This document shows positions 26,024 through 35,131 of a stretch of DNA of 64,000 nt, one piece after another. The first letter of the stretch is position 1. The number at the start of each line of letters is the position of its first letter. Position numbers and translations under genes: made by a program. Origin of the DNA: Rhodococcus rhodnii (GTDB lineage Bacteria; Actinomycetota; Actinomycetes; Mycobacteriales; Pseudonocardiaceae); the NCBI GenBank assembly GCA_000720375.1, contig JOAA01000016.1, positions 1 to 64,000 of the forward strand, written 5' to 3'. The notes under the pieces are model-generated. The model searched no databases, was not told the DNA's origin, and saw only the letters and a list, made by a program, of their open reading frames with translations.

Positions 26024-26043
26024 CAAGGGGATCCCTTGTTTTT
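26024..26043 (+). terminator. Rho-independent terminator candidate after lexA
   Basis: CAAGGG (26024-26029) pairs with CCCTTG (26033-26038) around a GAT loop and is followed by five T residues. It lies 74 nt after the lexA stop in the lexA direction. The stem is short (6 bp) but the T run is unusual for this GC-rich sequence. Confidence 0.5.
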
Positions 26044-26157
26044 CACGTTACCGCAGGGGTCCGACAATTCCGGGTTGTCGCTGGTCGGAGCAGCGGCGGG
26101 ACCGGCATCGCGGCGGGGTCGGGACAGCGCCCGGCCCTCACCCTCCACACCGCCAGG

Positions 26158-27234
26158 TCAGACGTCGTCGCCCTCGTCGGGCGGGGTGACCTTGCGGACG
26201 TACAGCAGCCGGTCGCCATCCTCGATCGCATCAGCCTCAGCGGAGTCCACGCGATAAAGCTTCTTGCCGCGCACAATCCCGAGCACGATGTCGCTGAGGT
26301 GCCGCGGTGACCCGCCGACCTCACCAGGCTCAACGTCCCGTTCGGCAATCGCGAGCCCGCTGTCGGGCGTGATCAGGTCCTCGACCATGTCCACGACGGA
26401 CGGTGTGTGCGTCGCCATGCCGAGCAGGCGGCCTGCCGTTTCACTCGACACCACAACGGAGTCCGCACCCGACTGGCGCAAAAGGTGCACATTCTCCGCT
26501 TCACGCACGGCCGAAACGATCTGTGCCTTGGGCGCCATTTCCCGTGCCGTCAACGTGATCAGCACCGCCGAGTCGTCACGGTTCGCTGCCACGACCACCG
26601 CGCGCGCCCGGTCCACCCCGGCGACGCGTAGGACGTCCGATCGGGTGCCGGAGCCGTGCACTGTCACGAGGCCGAGTGCGGACGCGGCGTCCAATGAATT
26701 CTGGTCAGTGTCCACGACAACGATCTGGCCGGGTTTCATGCCGTCCGTCATCACGGCGCTGACCGCGGACCGGCCTTTCGTGCCGAACCCGATCACCACC
26801 ACGTGGTCCCGCACCTTTTTCCTCCAAACTTGGATCTTGAAAGCCTGCCGGGACCGTTCGGTCAGCACCGCCAGGGTCGTACCGACCAGCACGATCAGGA
26901 ACAGCACGCGCAATGGTGTGATCACCAGGACGTTGATCAACCTGGCCGACGGGCTGACCGGGGTGATGTCGCCGTAACCGGTGGTCGACAGCGAGACCGT
27001 GGCGTAGTAGATCGCGTCGAGCAGGGACAGTCCGTCCTCGTTGACGTCCCGGTAGCCGTCCCGGTCCAGGTACACGATCACCACCGCGGCGGCGAGCGCG
27101 AGCAGCGCCCCGATCACCCGGCGCACGATCGACGTGACCGGGCTGACCGAGCCCTCCGGGATCCGGATGACCCCGACCAGCGAATGGTCCGGCCGGTCGG
27201 TCAGCCGGTCGGAGGCCAGCATCCGCCTGATCAT
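26158..27234 (-). CDS. Two-helix potassium channel with RCK/TrkA-N domain
   Basis: A 358-residue channel subunit. Two membrane helices (about residues 40-60 and 90-115) flank a pore loop with the selectivity filter TTGYGD. The cytoplasmic part starts with a Rossmann RCK domain (VVVIGFGTKGRSAVSAV, VVVDTDQNSLDAA) and ends with a TrkA-C-like region. Such proteins form K+-selective tetramers gated by cytoplasmic ligands. The ATG at 27234 has GGGGAG 9 nt upstream; a GTG at 27240 is possible. The M. tuberculosis homologue Rv3200c lies in the same position between nudC and adnB. Confidence 0.92.
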   Translation of the reverse strand: MIRRMLASDRLTDRPDHSLVGVIRIPEGSVSPVTSIVRRVIGALLALAAAVVIVYLDRDGYRDVNEDGLSLLDAIYYATVSLSTTGYGDITPVSPSARLINVLVITPLRVLFLIVLVGTTLAVLTERSRQAFKIQVWRKKVRDHVVVIGFGTKGRSAVSAVMTDGMKPGQIVVVDTDQNSLDAASALGLVTVHGSGTRSDVLRVAGVDRARAVVVAANRDDSAVLITLTAREMAPKAQIVSAVREAENVHLLRQSGADSVVVSSETAGRLLGMATHTPSVVDMVEDLITPDSGLAIAERDVEPGEVGGSPRHLSDIVLGIVRGKKLYRVDSAEADAIEDGDRLLYVRKVTPPDEGDDV

Positions 27235-27336
27235 GTGCACACACTCCCCAGTGGGACGTCAACGTGCCGCAGACTAGCGTTCGCGCGTTCCGGCGGTGTC
27301 TCGTGCGTCGCCCTACCGGCGAGTAGGGTCACCCGT

Positions 27337-27699
27337 ATGACCGATTCCCGGCGCGCGATTCTTCTCGCTGCGATGCTCGGCACCATGGGCACGCTGCACT
27401 TCCTCGTGCCGCGCCCGTTCGACCGGATCATCCCTAAGGCGCTGCCAGGCAACGCGAGAACCTGGACGTACGCGTCCGGCGCCGGTGAGCTCGGCACCGC
27501 GCTGCTCATAGCCATCCCTAAGACGCGACGGCTCGGCGGTCTCCTCGCGGCCATGCTGTTCGTGGCGGTGTTCCCGGGGAACGTGCAGATGGCGTTGGAC
27601 GCGAAGACAACGCCGTCCCGCGTGATCGCGTTTGCCCGGTTGCCGTTGCAATGGCCGCTTGTCGCGTGGGCGCTACGCGTCCGTGGCCGACGGGACTGA
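27337..27699 (+). CDS. DoxX-like small membrane protein
   Basis: A 120-residue protein with three to four hydrophobic helices (AILLAAMLGTMGTLHFLV, SGAGELGTALLIAI, LGGLLAAMLFVAVFPGNVQMAL, LPLQWPLVAWAL). The pattern with GTxHFxxPxPFDxIIPxxLPG resembles the DoxX/DUF4345-like small membrane proteins of actinobacteria. The ATG at 27337 follows AGGGT; the longer open frame upstream is antisense to the channel gene. The 3' end overlaps adnB convergently by 27 nt. Function unknown. Confidence 0.72.
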   Translation: MTDSRRAILLAAMLGTMGTLHFLVPRPFDRIIPKALPGNARTWTYASGAGELGTALLIAIPKTRRLGGLLAAMLFVAVFPGNVQMALDAKTTPSRVIAFARLPLQWPLVAWALRVRGRRD

Positions 27700-30600
27700 C
27701 CGTACGAGCGCCTTGAGTCCGTCGACGTCCAGCAGGTCTGCGGGCCGTAGCGTGTGGTTGTCGCGCACGTAGTGGAAAGCCGCGCGGACACGGTCGACCG
27801 GAACGTTGGCGAGCTGTGCCCACGCCAACCTGTAGGCGGCCAGCTGCACAGCCAACGCAGGCAGATGTGCCGCATCAGGTACACGGCCGGTCTTCCAGTC
27901 GACCACGGTCCAACCGCCGTCGTCGTCTGAGTACACGGCGTCCATCCGTCCACGCACGGACAGGCCGTCGACGTCGCACGTGAACGGCACCTCCACCTCG
28001 TGCGGGAAACGGTCGGCCCACGCGCTGGAGAGGAACGCGGCGCGCAACGACTCCAGGTCCTCGTCGATGGCCGCGTTGTCGTCGGCGGCGCCGGGCAGTT
28101 CGTCGAGGTCAAGCAGCCGCCCGGAGCCGAACCGGCGCTCAAGCCAGGTGTGGAACGCGGTGCCCCTGCGCACGACCGGATTCGGCGGGAACGGCAACGG
28201 ACGGCGAAGCCTGCGGGCCAACGCGTCCGGGTCGGCGGCCAGTTCGACGAGCTGACTCACCGAAACCTGGCCCGGCAGAACGATCTTTTCCCGTTTGGTC
28301 ATCGCCGCCGCGCGTTCGGCCAGCAGCACGTCCGTATCGCGCTTCCAGCCGTCCGGGTCTTCGTCCTCCAGCGGAAGCAGCAGCTGGTCCTCGTCGGGTG
28401 GTTTGCCGCGCTTCAACTTCGCCAGCTCGGCCCGGACCTGATCGGCTCCGTCGAGCACGTCCTGGCGGCGCTTGCCCAACGGATCGATCGGCCAGCGCGC
28501 GATCCGGGCGGCGTTGGCGATCGGGTTCTCCTCGTCCTGCGCGGGCGCGGGCGCCCAGTGGTCAACCGTCGCGACGTCCACTTCGGACAGTTCGGTGAGG
28601 AATTCGGACGGACCCTTCGGTTTCGTGCCGGTCCGGCCCCACCAGTGCCCGGACACCAGCAAGCTGTGCTCCGAGCGGGTCAGCGCGACGTAGAAAAGGC
28701 GCCGTTCCTCGGTCAACGCACGCTCGGCGAAGCCCTCGTTGTGCAGCGCCAAGGCTTCTTCGATTTCCTTGCGGTTCATGTCGCCGGAAAGCCGGAGTTC
28801 AGGCAGGTCCTGCGCGTCACCACGCAGCGACGCGGGCAGCTCGGTCACCGCACGCAGCCAGCTCGAACCCCGCCGCTTGGACGGGAAGACGTCCGACACG
28901 ACGTGCGGGATCGCGACGACCTCCCACTCGAGCCCTTTCGCGGAGTGGACGGTCAGCACCTGCACCCGGTCCTCGGCCACCTCGACCTCACCGGGTTCCA
29001 GGCCGTCCTCGGCGTCCTCGGCGGCGGACAGATAGTCCAAAAAGGACATCAAACTGGCCGAGGGGCTGTGCTGCGCGTAATCCGCGACGACGTCCGCGAA
29101 CGCGTCGAGGTGCACGCGAGAGATCGGGCCGGGCCGGGCCGAGGCCTCGATGTCCAGCTGCATGGTCCGTTCGACGTCCGCGACCAACTCCGGCAACGAC
29201 TGGTCCAGCCTGCGGCGCAGTTGCGTGAGTTCGCCGCCGAGGCCACGAATGCGGTTGTAGCCCTCGGTCGAATACCGTTTCGGATCACCGGGATCGTCCA
29301 GCGCGTCGACCAATCCGGCCTGCTCGGCCCGCTCCCCCGGCACCGCGCCCAGCAGCGGGTCCACCTGGTCCGGCGCGTGCAGACCAGCCAATTCGGTCGC
29401 ACGACGCCACAACGCGGCAAGATCAGCGGCGGACAGCCGCCAGCGCGAACCGGTCAGCAGACGTGTCGCGGCCGTGCCAGCGAGCGGGTCGACGAGCACT
29501 CGCAGCGTGCTGACCAGGTCACGGACTTCCGGCTCGTCCAACAGGCCACCGAGGCCGACCACCTCGACCGGCAGCCCACGGGTGCGCAAAGCGGTCGCGA
29601 TGTCCGCCATGTCGGCTCGCCGGCGAACCAGCACCGCTGCCGTCGGCGGCTTGCCTTCGCTCTCCGCCTTCGCCCGCCAGCGGCTGGCCACCGCGTCGGC
29701 GAGCCATTCCAGCTCCGCCTGGATGTCCGGGAACAGCGCGCAGTGCACGTCGCCTTCGTTCGCGTCCTCACGCGCGCGCAGCTCATCGACCTCGAGACCG
29801 GCACGGCGCAGCGGGTCGGAGATCGCGTTCGCGAGTTTCAGCACTTCAGGCGGGTTACGGAAACTCGTGAGCAGGCCGTAGCGGGTGGCCGGCCGTTTAT
29901 CCTCGTTCGGGAAGTCCGTGGTGAACCGGGGCAGGTTCGCCGCGCTCGCGCCACGCCAGCCGTAGATCGCTTGCGCGGGGTCGCCGACCGCGGTGACCGG
30001 CATCGGCTGGTCCTGACCGAACAGCGATCGCAGGAGGATGCGTTGGGCGTGGCCGGTGTCCTGATACTCGTCGAGCAGCACGGCGCCGTATCGGGCGCGC
30101 TCGCCCTTGACGACCTCGGGATGGTCACGCGCGAGCCGGGCGGCCATGGCCATCTGATCGGCGAAGTCCAGCACGCCGTCCCTGCGCTTGCGCTCGGCGT
30201 ATGCCTTCACCATCGGCAGCAGGGCAACACGGAACCGTTGCGCCGCAATGATCTCTTTCAGTTTCTGGGACGGCTCCGCGGCCTGCCGCGGGCCACGCGG
30301 CGCGTTCTCGATGATCTGGCAGAGCCGTTCGGCGTGCTCGGCGAGTTTGTCCTCGTCGACGAGGTGCTCACCGATCTCCCCGGCGAGGTCGAGCAGGTAT
30401 CTGGTGATCGTCGCCGGGACGCGGTCGGTGTCCAGGTCATGGGTCCACGTACTGACCAGGCGGTGGGCCAGCTGCCACGACGAGGTCTCGGTGAGCAGCC
30501 GCGCCGCGGGCTCGACCGGCAGCCTTAGACCGTGCTCGCCGACCAGGCGGCCCGCGTAGGCGTGGTACGTGAGGATGGTCGGCTCGCCCGTGATCACCGC

Positions 30601-30921
30601 GGCTTTGCGTTCGCCGCTGGGATCCAGTCGCTCCAGCACTCCGGAACCCGCCAGCCTGCGCAGCCGGGCGCGGACGCGGTCAGCCAGCTGACGGGCGGCT
30701 TTGCGCGTGAACGTCAACCCGAGGATCCGCTCGGGCACGACCAGGCCGTTGGCGACCAGCCACACCACACGGCCCGCCATCGTCTCGGTCTTGCCCGCAC
30801 CCGCACCCGCGACGACCAACGCGGGCTCGGCAGGCGCCGCGATCACGGTCGCCTGCTCGTCAGTCGGGGCAGGCAGGCCCAAAGCGGAGGCCAGCTGCCT
30901 GGGGGTCATCCGGTCGTTCAC
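27673..30921 (-). CDS. adnB: AdnB-like UvrD-family helicase-nuclease subunit
   Basis: A 1082-residue SF1A helicase with a C-terminal RecB-type nuclease, one half of the AdnAB double-strand-break resection motor of actinobacteria. The Walker A motif GAGAGKT is at residues 39-45. The Walker B is LLDEYQDTGH, and GDPAQAIYGWRGA, VLTVHSAKGLEW and LFYVALTRS (motif VI) follow. The nuclease core is GWTVVDWKTGRVPDAAHLPALAVQLAAYRLAW. Start is GTG at 30921. The partner adnA lies 146 nt upstream in the same direction, the mycobacterial order. Regulation is not visible. Confidence 0.92.
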   Translation of the reverse strand: MNDRMTPRQLASALGLPAPTDEQATVIAAPAEPALVVAGAGAGKTETMAGRVVWLVANGLVVPERILGLTFTRKAARQLADRVRARLRRLAGSGVLERLDPSGERKAAVITGEPTILTYHAYAGRLVGEHGLRLPVEPAARLLTETSSWQLAHRLVSTWTHDLDTDRVPATITRYLLDLAGEIGEHLVDEDKLAEHAERLCQIIENAPRGPRQAAEPSQKLKEIIAAQRFRVALLPMVKAYAERKRRDGVLDFADQMAMAARLARDHPEVVKGERARYGAVLLDEYQDTGHAQRILLRSLFGQDQPMPVTAVGDPAQAIYGWRGASAANLPRFTTDFPNEDKRPATRYGLLTSFRNPPEVLKLANAISDPLRRAGLEVDELRAREDANEGDVHCALFPDIQAELEWLADAVASRWRAKAESEGKPPTAAVLVRRRADMADIATALRTRGLPVEVVGLGGLLDEPEVRDLVSTLRVLVDPLAGTAATRLLTGSRWRLSAADLAALWRRATELAGLHAPDQVDPLLGAVPGERAEQAGLVDALDDPGDPKRYSTEGYNRIRGLGGELTQLRRRLDQSLPELVADVERTMQLDIEASARPGPISRVHLDAFADVVADYAQHSPSASLMSFLDYLSAAEDAEDGLEPGEVEVAEDRVQVLTVHSAKGLEWEVVAIPHVVSDVFPSKRRGSSWLRAVTELPASLRGDAQDLPELRLSGDMNRKEIEEALALHNEGFAERALTEERRLFYVALTRSEHSLLVSGHWWGRTGTKPKGPSEFLTELSEVDVATVDHWAPAPAQDEENPIANAARIARWPIDPLGKRRQDVLDGADQVRAELAKLKRGKPPDEDQLLLPLEDEDPDGWKRDTDVLLAERAAAMTKREKIVLPGQVSVSQLVELAADPDALARRLRRPLPFPPNPVVRRGTAFHTWLERRFGSGRLLDLDELPGAADDNAAIDEDLESLRAAFLSSAWADRFPHEVEVPFTCDVDGLSVRGRMDAVYSDDDGGWTVVDWKTGRVPDAAHLPALAVQLAAYRLAWAQLANVPVDRVRAAFHYVRDNHTLRPADLLDVDGLKALVRSVPSATDA

Positions 30922-31067
30922 AGCGACCCGACCCTACATCGGCAAACGCGCATTTCTTACTCCGTCACCGGACCGGGGACCAGCGCACCTCCCTGAGCGG
31001 ACCGGCGCGCCTGCCGGGGTTCAGGCGACCGGTAAGTGCGGTCGGCTTCGTGCCACGTACGCCTTGG

Positions 31068-34000
31068 TCACTCCGTCACCTGCCGTCCGGCCGGGTGCAA
31101 CGGGCAACTGGTCTTGGCTGGACAGCGCGGGCAGTCCGGGTTCTCCCTGGCGTCGTAGTCGGGGCCGATGCTGTCGGCCGCTGCCTTGCGGACAACCGAC
31201 AGCCACTCCTGGACAGCTTCCCCCTCGACCGGGTCCTGCACGCGTTCCGCCGCGCCGGTCTTGCGGTCTTTTTTCGCCACGAACACCAGCCGCGCACCAC
31301 CGGCCGAGGTGTCCAGGCCGAGCTTGACGAACGCGCCATACGCCGCGGCGAGCTGGTACACCGCGAGCTGCGGGTGCTGTGCGGCGTCGTCCTTGCTCAC
31401 CGGTGTCTTGCCGCTCTTGATGTCGATCACGACCGGGCGTTTGTCCGCGTCGGCTTCGAGCCGGTCGACGCGGCCGCGCAGCCGGATCAGCGGCCCGTCG
31501 TCCTCCTGCGGCAGGTCCACGGTGACGTCCTGCTCGATCGCCACCTGCGTGAGCTGGGAACGGCTGCCGGTCAGCCAGCTCAGGAACGTGTCGAGCATCC
31601 CATGCACGCGTTGCCGTTCCCGCTTGGAATACCAGGGCGCGCCCGCGTCGACCTGTTTCCAGGCCTCGTCGAGCTGCGCGCGCAGCTCTCTCTCGTTCGC
31701 GCCCTCGGCCGCGGCCTGAGCGAGGGCGTGCACCAGCGTTCCGGTGATCACGTGCAGTTCGACGGGGTCCTGGCCGCCGTGTCGTTCGACCACCCAGCGC
31801 AGCGGACACTTCGCCAGAACGTCCACAGTGGACGGCGAAACCTTCACGGTCTCGGTCTTCTCCCGCAGTGCGGCGGCGCTGGACAGCTCGGCCAGGCCGT
31901 ACCAGGAATCCGGGTGTGCGCCGGGCACCCCGGCCTCGGCGAGCCTGGCCAGTTGTTGCGCGGCGCGGCGGCGGCGCGGTGCGGGCTCCTCGCCGTCGCA
32001 GACCACCTTGCGCAGCTCGCCGACAAGATCCGCCAGGACAAGCGACCTTGTCCCGGACAGCGAAACGAAGGCGAGTTCTTCGTCCTCGAATTCGGCCAGT
32101 TCGCCGAGGAATCGGGACGGTTGCTCCTCTTCACCACGAATCGCGCTGACCAACAGCCGCCACCGTGCGCGACTGGCGGCGACCATGAACAACCGGCGTT
32201 CCTCGGCCAGCAGCGGCGCGGTCATTGACACGTATTCATACGGATCGGCGCCGTTCAGCACGTCCACCATCTGCTCGACGCCCAGCAAGGACCCGCGCAG
32301 CCGTAGGTCTGGCCACACCCCCTCCTGCACGCCGGGTACCGCGACGACGGTCCATTCGCGCCCTGCCGCGGCGTGCGCGGTGAGCAACGCGACGGACTCA
32401 CCGATCGGCGCCTTCTGGGCAAGGCTGTCGCCCGCGATCTGTTGCGCCGTCAGGTAATCCGCGAACCGGGCGACACCGGCACCGGGCAACCGGTCGGCGT
32501 ACTTCGCCGCCGCGTGGAACAGGCCGACGATCGCGTCGAGGTCACGATCCGCTTGCGCCCCAGCGGTTCCGCCGCGCTCGGTCTGCGCGACCCAGCGACG
32601 CTCCAGACCACTGCCCTGCCATATCCCCCACAGCACCTGCTCGACACCCGCGCCATCGGCAATCGCCTTACGCGCTCCGGCAAGCAACGCGGCCACGCGT
32701 CGCAACGGCGCGGCTTCGGCATCGTCCAACGCAGCGAGCGTGTCGTGTGTATCGAGCGCCTCGACAAGCAACTCGTCACTGGAACGGTCCCCGCCCGCGG
32801 CCATTTCCAGCCGCCGAAGCCCTCGCCTGAGTCGCCGCAACGCCATCGGATCCGCACCGCCAAGCGGCGACGACAGCAACATCGCCGCCACGTCCGCATC
32901 CAACGCAGAACGGTCGGCAGCACACTCAAGCAACGCTAGGAACGGCCGTACCGCAGGCTGTTGCGCCAACGGCACCTCATCGGTCGGGATCGCAACCGGC
33001 ACACCGGCAGCGGCCAACGCCCGGTACAGCACGGGAATCGACCGTGTCGCGGACCGGACGACCACGGCCATCTCCGACCACGGCACCTCGTCGATCAAGT
33101 GCGCTCGCCGCAGCTGATCGGCGACCCAGCTGGCCTCGGCGGCGGCGGACGGATGCAGCCGCAGAGCCACGTTGCCGTCGCGGGGCACGTCCTTGCCCTC
33201 GCGGAGCTGACGTTGCGACCCGGCTCCCGGCAGGCGGCCGGCCACCCGGCCGACCGCCTCGCGGATCTGAGTGGCCATCCGATGGCCGGTGGTGAGAACG
33301 ATTGTGTTGTGGCCACTGGGATCCGCGTCGGCGAGCAGGCGTGGATCGGCACCCCGGAAGGAGAAGATCGCCTGATCGGGATCGCCGGCGAGGACGAATT
33401 CGGCCGACCCCTCGGCCAGCGTGGTCGCGAGTTGGTACTGCAGCGGATCGAGGTGCTGGGCGTCGTCGACATAGAGGTGACGCACCCGCAAACGCTCGCG
33501 GTCAAGCAATTCCGCGTCGGTCTCGAACGCCACCAACGCGCTGTCCACCAACTCGGCCGCGTCCAGCGCGGGCCCGCTCGCTTGCGCCACACCGGTGTCG
33601 GCCGCGCCCGCGAGCAGCGTGACCTGCTCGTACTGAACGCCGAACCGCCCTGCCGCCACCCATTCGTCCCGGCCGTACTGCCGCCCGAGCGCCGCGAGAT
33701 CCTGCGGCCCCACCCCGCGCTCGGCCGCGCGCAGCAACAGGTCCCGTAGCTCGTCAGCGAAACCGGGAAGGGCCAACGCGGGCCGCAGCCGCTTCGGCCA
33801 CTTCGGCGCGCCTTTCTCCAGGTCACCTTCGAGCAGGTCACGCACAACCGCATCCTGCTCAGGCCCGCTCAGCAACCTCGGCCCAGGCTCGTCTCGCAGT
33901 GACGCCTGCAACCTAAGCACGGCGAAGGCATATGAGTGGACCGTGCGCACGAGGGGTTCGCGCGCCGTTCGCATTCCGCCGTCGGTGAGCAGGTTTGTGA

Positions 34001-34256
34001 TGTGTGTGCGCAACGCGGTCGCCGCTCGTCTGCTGGCGGTGAGGATCAACACGTTCTCGGGGTCCACGCCGTCCGCGATGCGCTTGGCGGCAAGTTCCGC
34101 CAGGAGGGTGGTTTTGCCCGTGCCAGGGCCGCCCAGCACACGACAAAAACCGCCTGCACCACCCTCAAGCAGCTGGGTGGCCGCATCGTCCCAGCTCAGA
34201 CCCGCACGAGGATGGCGCGGAGCCCGGACGAGGAGCGGCGCGGACTTCGTCACCAC
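31068..34256 (-). CDS. adnA: AdnA-like UvrD-family helicase-nuclease subunit with Fe-S cluster cysteines
   Basis: A 1062-residue partner of AdnB. The Walker A motif GGPGTGKTT is at residues 42-50. The helicase part has YVDDAQHLDPLQYQLA (motif II region), LAGDPDQAIFSFRGAD and a degenerate final motif (LFMVAASRARW). The C-terminal nuclease domain shows VVIDIKSGKTP and QLAVYQLAAAYG. A Cys in KCPLRWVVERHGG plus three near the end (CPRCPAKTSC) form the four-Cys pattern that holds a 4Fe-4S cluster in AddB-type nucleases. Start is GTG at 34256. Confidence 0.92.
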   Translation of the reverse strand: MVTKSAPLLVRAPRHPRAGLSWDDAATQLLEGGAGGFCRVLGGPGTGKTTLLAELAAKRIADGVDPENVLILTASRRAATALRTHITNLLTDGGMRTAREPLVRTVHSYAFAVLRLQASLRDEPGPRLLSGPEQDAVVRDLLEGDLEKGAPKWPKRLRPALALPGFADELRDLLLRAAERGVGPQDLAALGRQYGRDEWVAAGRFGVQYEQVTLLAGAADTGVAQASGPALDAAELVDSALVAFETDAELLDRERLRVRHLYVDDAQHLDPLQYQLATTLAEGSAEFVLAGDPDQAIFSFRGADPRLLADADPSGHNTIVLTTGHRMATQIREAVGRVAGRLPGAGSQRQLREGKDVPRDGNVALRLHPSAAAEASWVADQLRRAHLIDEVPWSEMAVVVRSATRSIPVLYRALAAAGVPVAIPTDEVPLAQQPAVRPFLALLECAADRSALDADVAAMLLSSPLGGADPMALRRLRRGLRRLEMAAGGDRSSDELLVEALDTHDTLAALDDAEAAPLRRVAALLAGARKAIADGAGVEQVLWGIWQGSGLERRWVAQTERGGTAGAQADRDLDAIVGLFHAAAKYADRLPGAGVARFADYLTAQQIAGDSLAQKAPIGESVALLTAHAAAGREWTVVAVPGVQEGVWPDLRLRGSLLGVEQMVDVLNGADPYEYVSMTAPLLAEERRLFMVAASRARWRLLVSAIRGEEEQPSRFLGELAEFEDEELAFVSLSGTRSLVLADLVGELRKVVCDGEEPAPRRRRAAQQLARLAEAGVPGAHPDSWYGLAELSSAAALREKTETVKVSPSTVDVLAKCPLRWVVERHGGQDPVELHVITGTLVHALAQAAAEGANERELRAQLDEAWKQVDAGAPWYSKRERQRVHGMLDTFLSWLTGSRSQLTQVAIEQDVTVDLPQEDDGPLIRLRGRVDRLEADADKRPVVIDIKSGKTPVSKDDAAQHPQLAVYQLAAAYGAFVKLGLDTSAGGARLVFVAKKDRKTGAAERVQDPVEGEAVQEWLSVVRKAAADSIGPDYDARENPDCPRCPAKTSCPLHPAGRQVTE

Positions 34257-35131
34257 GTCACGATGGAATCACGGCCCACCGACAATCCCCGCACCGACAC
34301 CCCGACCTGGGCAGTTGATCACCCAGCCGCCCGCGCGAACGGCCCGTTCGCAAATCCAGTTGTCCACAACCGCCCAGCACCCCCCTTTGACCATGCTCTA
34401 TCACCGATAGACTGGCCAGGGGACGCCCCCCGGGAGCGGTGGGGGATGCTTAGTTTCTCGTGGTGGTCGCAATATTGCTGCTGCGGGGTCGATAGTTGAT
34501 CCCCACTCGCCAGGCCACCTCCCGATGGCCGAGGGCCGCCTGGGTCCCAAGGTGCTGACGAACCCCGACGACCCGGCCGCCACCCTGATGCCCAGGTGGC
34601 CACGGCATCACCCGATCCCGCAGCTCTCAGGATTCGCGCCAGGTGGCGAACGTCATTCCCAGTTGCCGGTCTGTCAATGTGATCAGGACTTTTTTCGAGA
34701 CATGAAAACAGCCGGTTGGCACAATTGTCACCCGTTCGGCGGAGAGATATCCGGTGCACCATCCTCCGGAGTGACCGAACGGCCGTACGGCGGCAGACCG
34801 AAGCGCCCACAAGGTGCAAGCCAAGCGCCCCAATCAGGCAAAACCGCCTGTCGGGAATTGTTGCGCTCTCAAGCATGCCGATATCGTCAATGATCGACTG
34901 AAAACTCGCGGTTGCGGCATGTAACAACCGGACATCCGGTGACGAACCCCTAGGTGCCGTCGCGCCCTTAATCGATCATTAGCTGCCCGCCCTGCAACTG
35001 GGAGGCTCATGTCCGGCTGAGCGTTTCCGCGCCTTGTTCCACTTATTGGGAATAACTCTTCATCGCTTCGCGAGTGGCGCGCTCGCCATGCCGCCATGTC
35101 CGAATAACGACGCCACTAGAGGGGTCCGTCC
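34257..35131. other. Long intergenic region before the polysaccharide operon
   Basis: These 875 nt contain no gene I can support with confidence. The right half (about 34670-35130) is visibly more AT-rich and probably holds the promoter of the downstream rightward operon. A frame starting at 34525 (MAEGRLGPKVLTNPDDPAATL) has high GC3 for about 36 codons and then loses it, perhaps a decayed gene. A 17-codon Cys-rich frame at 34446 is listed separately. Confidence 0.6.
34446..34499 (+). CDS. Candidate 17-residue poly-Cys small ORF (possible leader peptide)
   Basis: The frame encodes MLSFSWWSQYCCCGVDS, with a GGTGGGGG tract directly before the ATG. Three consecutive Cys codons and two Trp codons in so short a frame are rare. 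In mycobacteria, poly-Cys small ORFs are known to act as cysteine-responsive attenuators of downstream operons. Here the next rightward gene is 633 nt away and is not a sulphur gene, so the role is unproven and chance is possible. Confidence 0.3.
   Translation: MLSFSWWSQYCCCGVDS

Noticed and set aside
25930..26148. A 72-codon leftward frame after lexA
   Set aside because: It overlaps the lexA end and the terminator-like hairpin and has no plausible start or family.
28000..30528. An 842-codon open frame antisense to adnB
   Set aside because: It is Arg/Val/Gln-rich shadow sequence of the helicase gene, which has all SF1 motifs.
34525..34893. A rightward frame beginning MAEGRLGPKVL
   Set aside because: GC3 is high only for the first 36 codons and then falls; no known family. 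Mentioned as a possible relic but not called as a gene.
34319..34927. A 202-codon leftward frame in the long intergenic region
   Set aside because: Residue composition is unlike a folded protein, there is no start signal, and no family resemblance is seen.
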